64,000 nt of DNA, taken from positions 4,061 to 68,060 of the forward strand of contig JBBRLL010000021.1 of NCBI GenBank assembly GCA_038231395.1, read 5' to 3'. Source of the DNA: Stagnihabitans sp038231395. GTDB taxonomy: Bacteria; Pseudomonadota; Alphaproteobacteria; Rhodobacterales; Rhodobacteraceae. This document shows positions 63,568 to 64,000 of the stretch, in pieces. The position numbers and the translations under genes were made by a program. Each line of letters opens with the position of its first letter. The stretch's first letter is position 1. The notes below the pieces were generated by a model that was not told the origin of the DNA, did no database searches, and worked only from the letters and a program-made list of their open reading frames with translations.

Positions 63568-63850
63568 TGCAGCGCCGGTGCCGCAATTGCCGATCTGATC
63601 CAGACCAGCCAGGTCCATACCGCCGCCGCAACCTGTGGCGAGTTCGGCACCGAGCTTGCCGTGATCGCCGCCGTCGTCCTTGGCGGCACCAGCCTGTCCG
63701 GTGGCGCCTGTCCGGTGGCAAGAACCACGCGTGGCGTGCTGTTTCTCGGCATCCTGAACAACGCCATGAGCATCCTGAACATGCCGATCAACCTGCAACG
63801 GATCGCCAAGGGGATCGTCATCGCACTGCCCCTTGCCGCCGCCCGGCGTT
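63568..63850 (+). pseudogene. Sugar ABC permease (RbsC-like) fragment
   Basis: About 94 codons match the C-terminal third of RbsC-type permeases: GTELAVIAAVVLGGTSLSGG, GVLFLGILNNAMSILNM and LQRIAKGIVIALPL. The usual GRG after LSGG is changed to ACP and the following segment is altered. No start or upstream two-thirds are present, and the 3' end is replaced by the IS110 element. It is a relic of a larger operon. Confidence 0.75.
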
Positions 63851-64000
63851 CGACGGATCGAGATGCCGTAACGGGGCCTGCGTCGCGCACTGCTTGTTAT
63901 CGCTTGCAAGATCAGGGGCAAGTTGTCGACCTTCCCGTATTGGATCCACATGGAGGGCTACGGGATGAGACTGTTTGTTGGATTGGATGTGTCGCTGGCA
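63850..64000 (+). mobile_element. Left end of an IS110-family insertion sequence (cut by window edge)
   Basis: Permease similarity stops near 63850 and an IS110-type transposase begins at 63965, so the element's left end lies somewhere between. The untranslated stretch 63850-63964 is where IS110-group elements carry their bridge RNA. The exact boundary is not visible because these elements have no terminal inverted repeats. Confidence 0.6.
63965..64000 (+). CDS. IS110-family transposase, N-terminal fragment
   Basis: Only twelve codons lie in the window (MRLFVGLDVSLA). The GLDVS block is the start of the RuvC-like DEDD catalytic domain of IS110 recombinases, with Asp8 as the first catalytic acid. 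GGAGGG lies nine bases upstream. An in-frame ATG five codons earlier (63950) is an alternative start. Confidence 0.75.
   Translation, partial: MRLFVGLDVSLA

Overview
This window looks like chromosomal DNA of an alphaproteobacterium, most probably a member of the Rhodobacterales (Roseobacter/Rhodobacter group). The DNA is GC-rich. The gene set fits that group: yajC-secD-secF followed by an Mth938-like gene, a kbl-tdh pair whose Tdh lacks the structural zinc cysteines, a GapR (DUF2312) protein, a protein with two cold-shock domains, FabI, and the transglutaminase/ATP-grasp/alpha-E operon. No long coding region is phage-like. The only insertion sequence is the start of an IS110-family transposase at the right edge.

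Layout. 1-19.9 kb is mostly housekeeping: xth, an FAD oxidoreductase, the Sec accessory operon, serS, threonine degradation (kbl-tdh with an XRE/cupin regulator), selO, tRNA-Pro, a cold-shock gene, pdxH, fabI, gpt and an aminotransferase. 20-27 kb is a three-gene operon of two transglutaminases and a circularly permuted ATP-grasp/alpha-E fusion. 27.4-33.4 kb is a decaying catabolic island. Its N-methylhydantoinase/oxoprolinase genes (hyuA, hyuB) and an epimerase gene are broken, an FAD oxidoreductase and an HpcH-type aldolase are intact, and about 1.5 kb with two exported-protein genes sits inside hyuB. 33.6-43.6 kb holds an iron-type ABC permease, an uncharacterised conserved gene, gapR, a FadB-like protein with an eroded dehydrogenase half, a DksA-like gene, a persulfide/thiosulfate module (MBL hydrolase plus two YeeE-type transporter genes) and an orphan flagellar-switch-like gene.

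43.7-54.5 kb is the functional centre: reductive pyrimidine catabolism and uptake. It comprises an NMT1/THI5-like ABC transporter, dihydropyrimidinase, an N-carbamoyl-beta-alanine amidohydrolase-type enzyme, a perfect RutR operator, and a RutR-like TetR regulator about 2 kb away. A low-GC gene for a HEPN-like (RX4H) protein lies inside the catabolic operon, overlapping both neighbours by four bases. Dihydropyrimidine dehydrogenase genes are not in the window.

54.6-64 kb holds the kup potassium transporter, then accessory DNA. This contains a 569-residue protein with a 16-glycine linker and an HExxH site, an overlapping periplasmic partner gene, a 3'-end remnant of a B12-dependent ribonucleotide reductase gene, a broken RTX repeat gene, a sugar-permease fragment and the IS110 element.

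A window-wide oddity is short tandem repeats (12-17 bp units) at gene ends and in front of genes, at eight or more places. Start sites given here were often moved inward from the longest open frame, using ribosome binding sites, overlaps with neighbours and family lengths. All family assignments come from reading motifs; no database search was possible.
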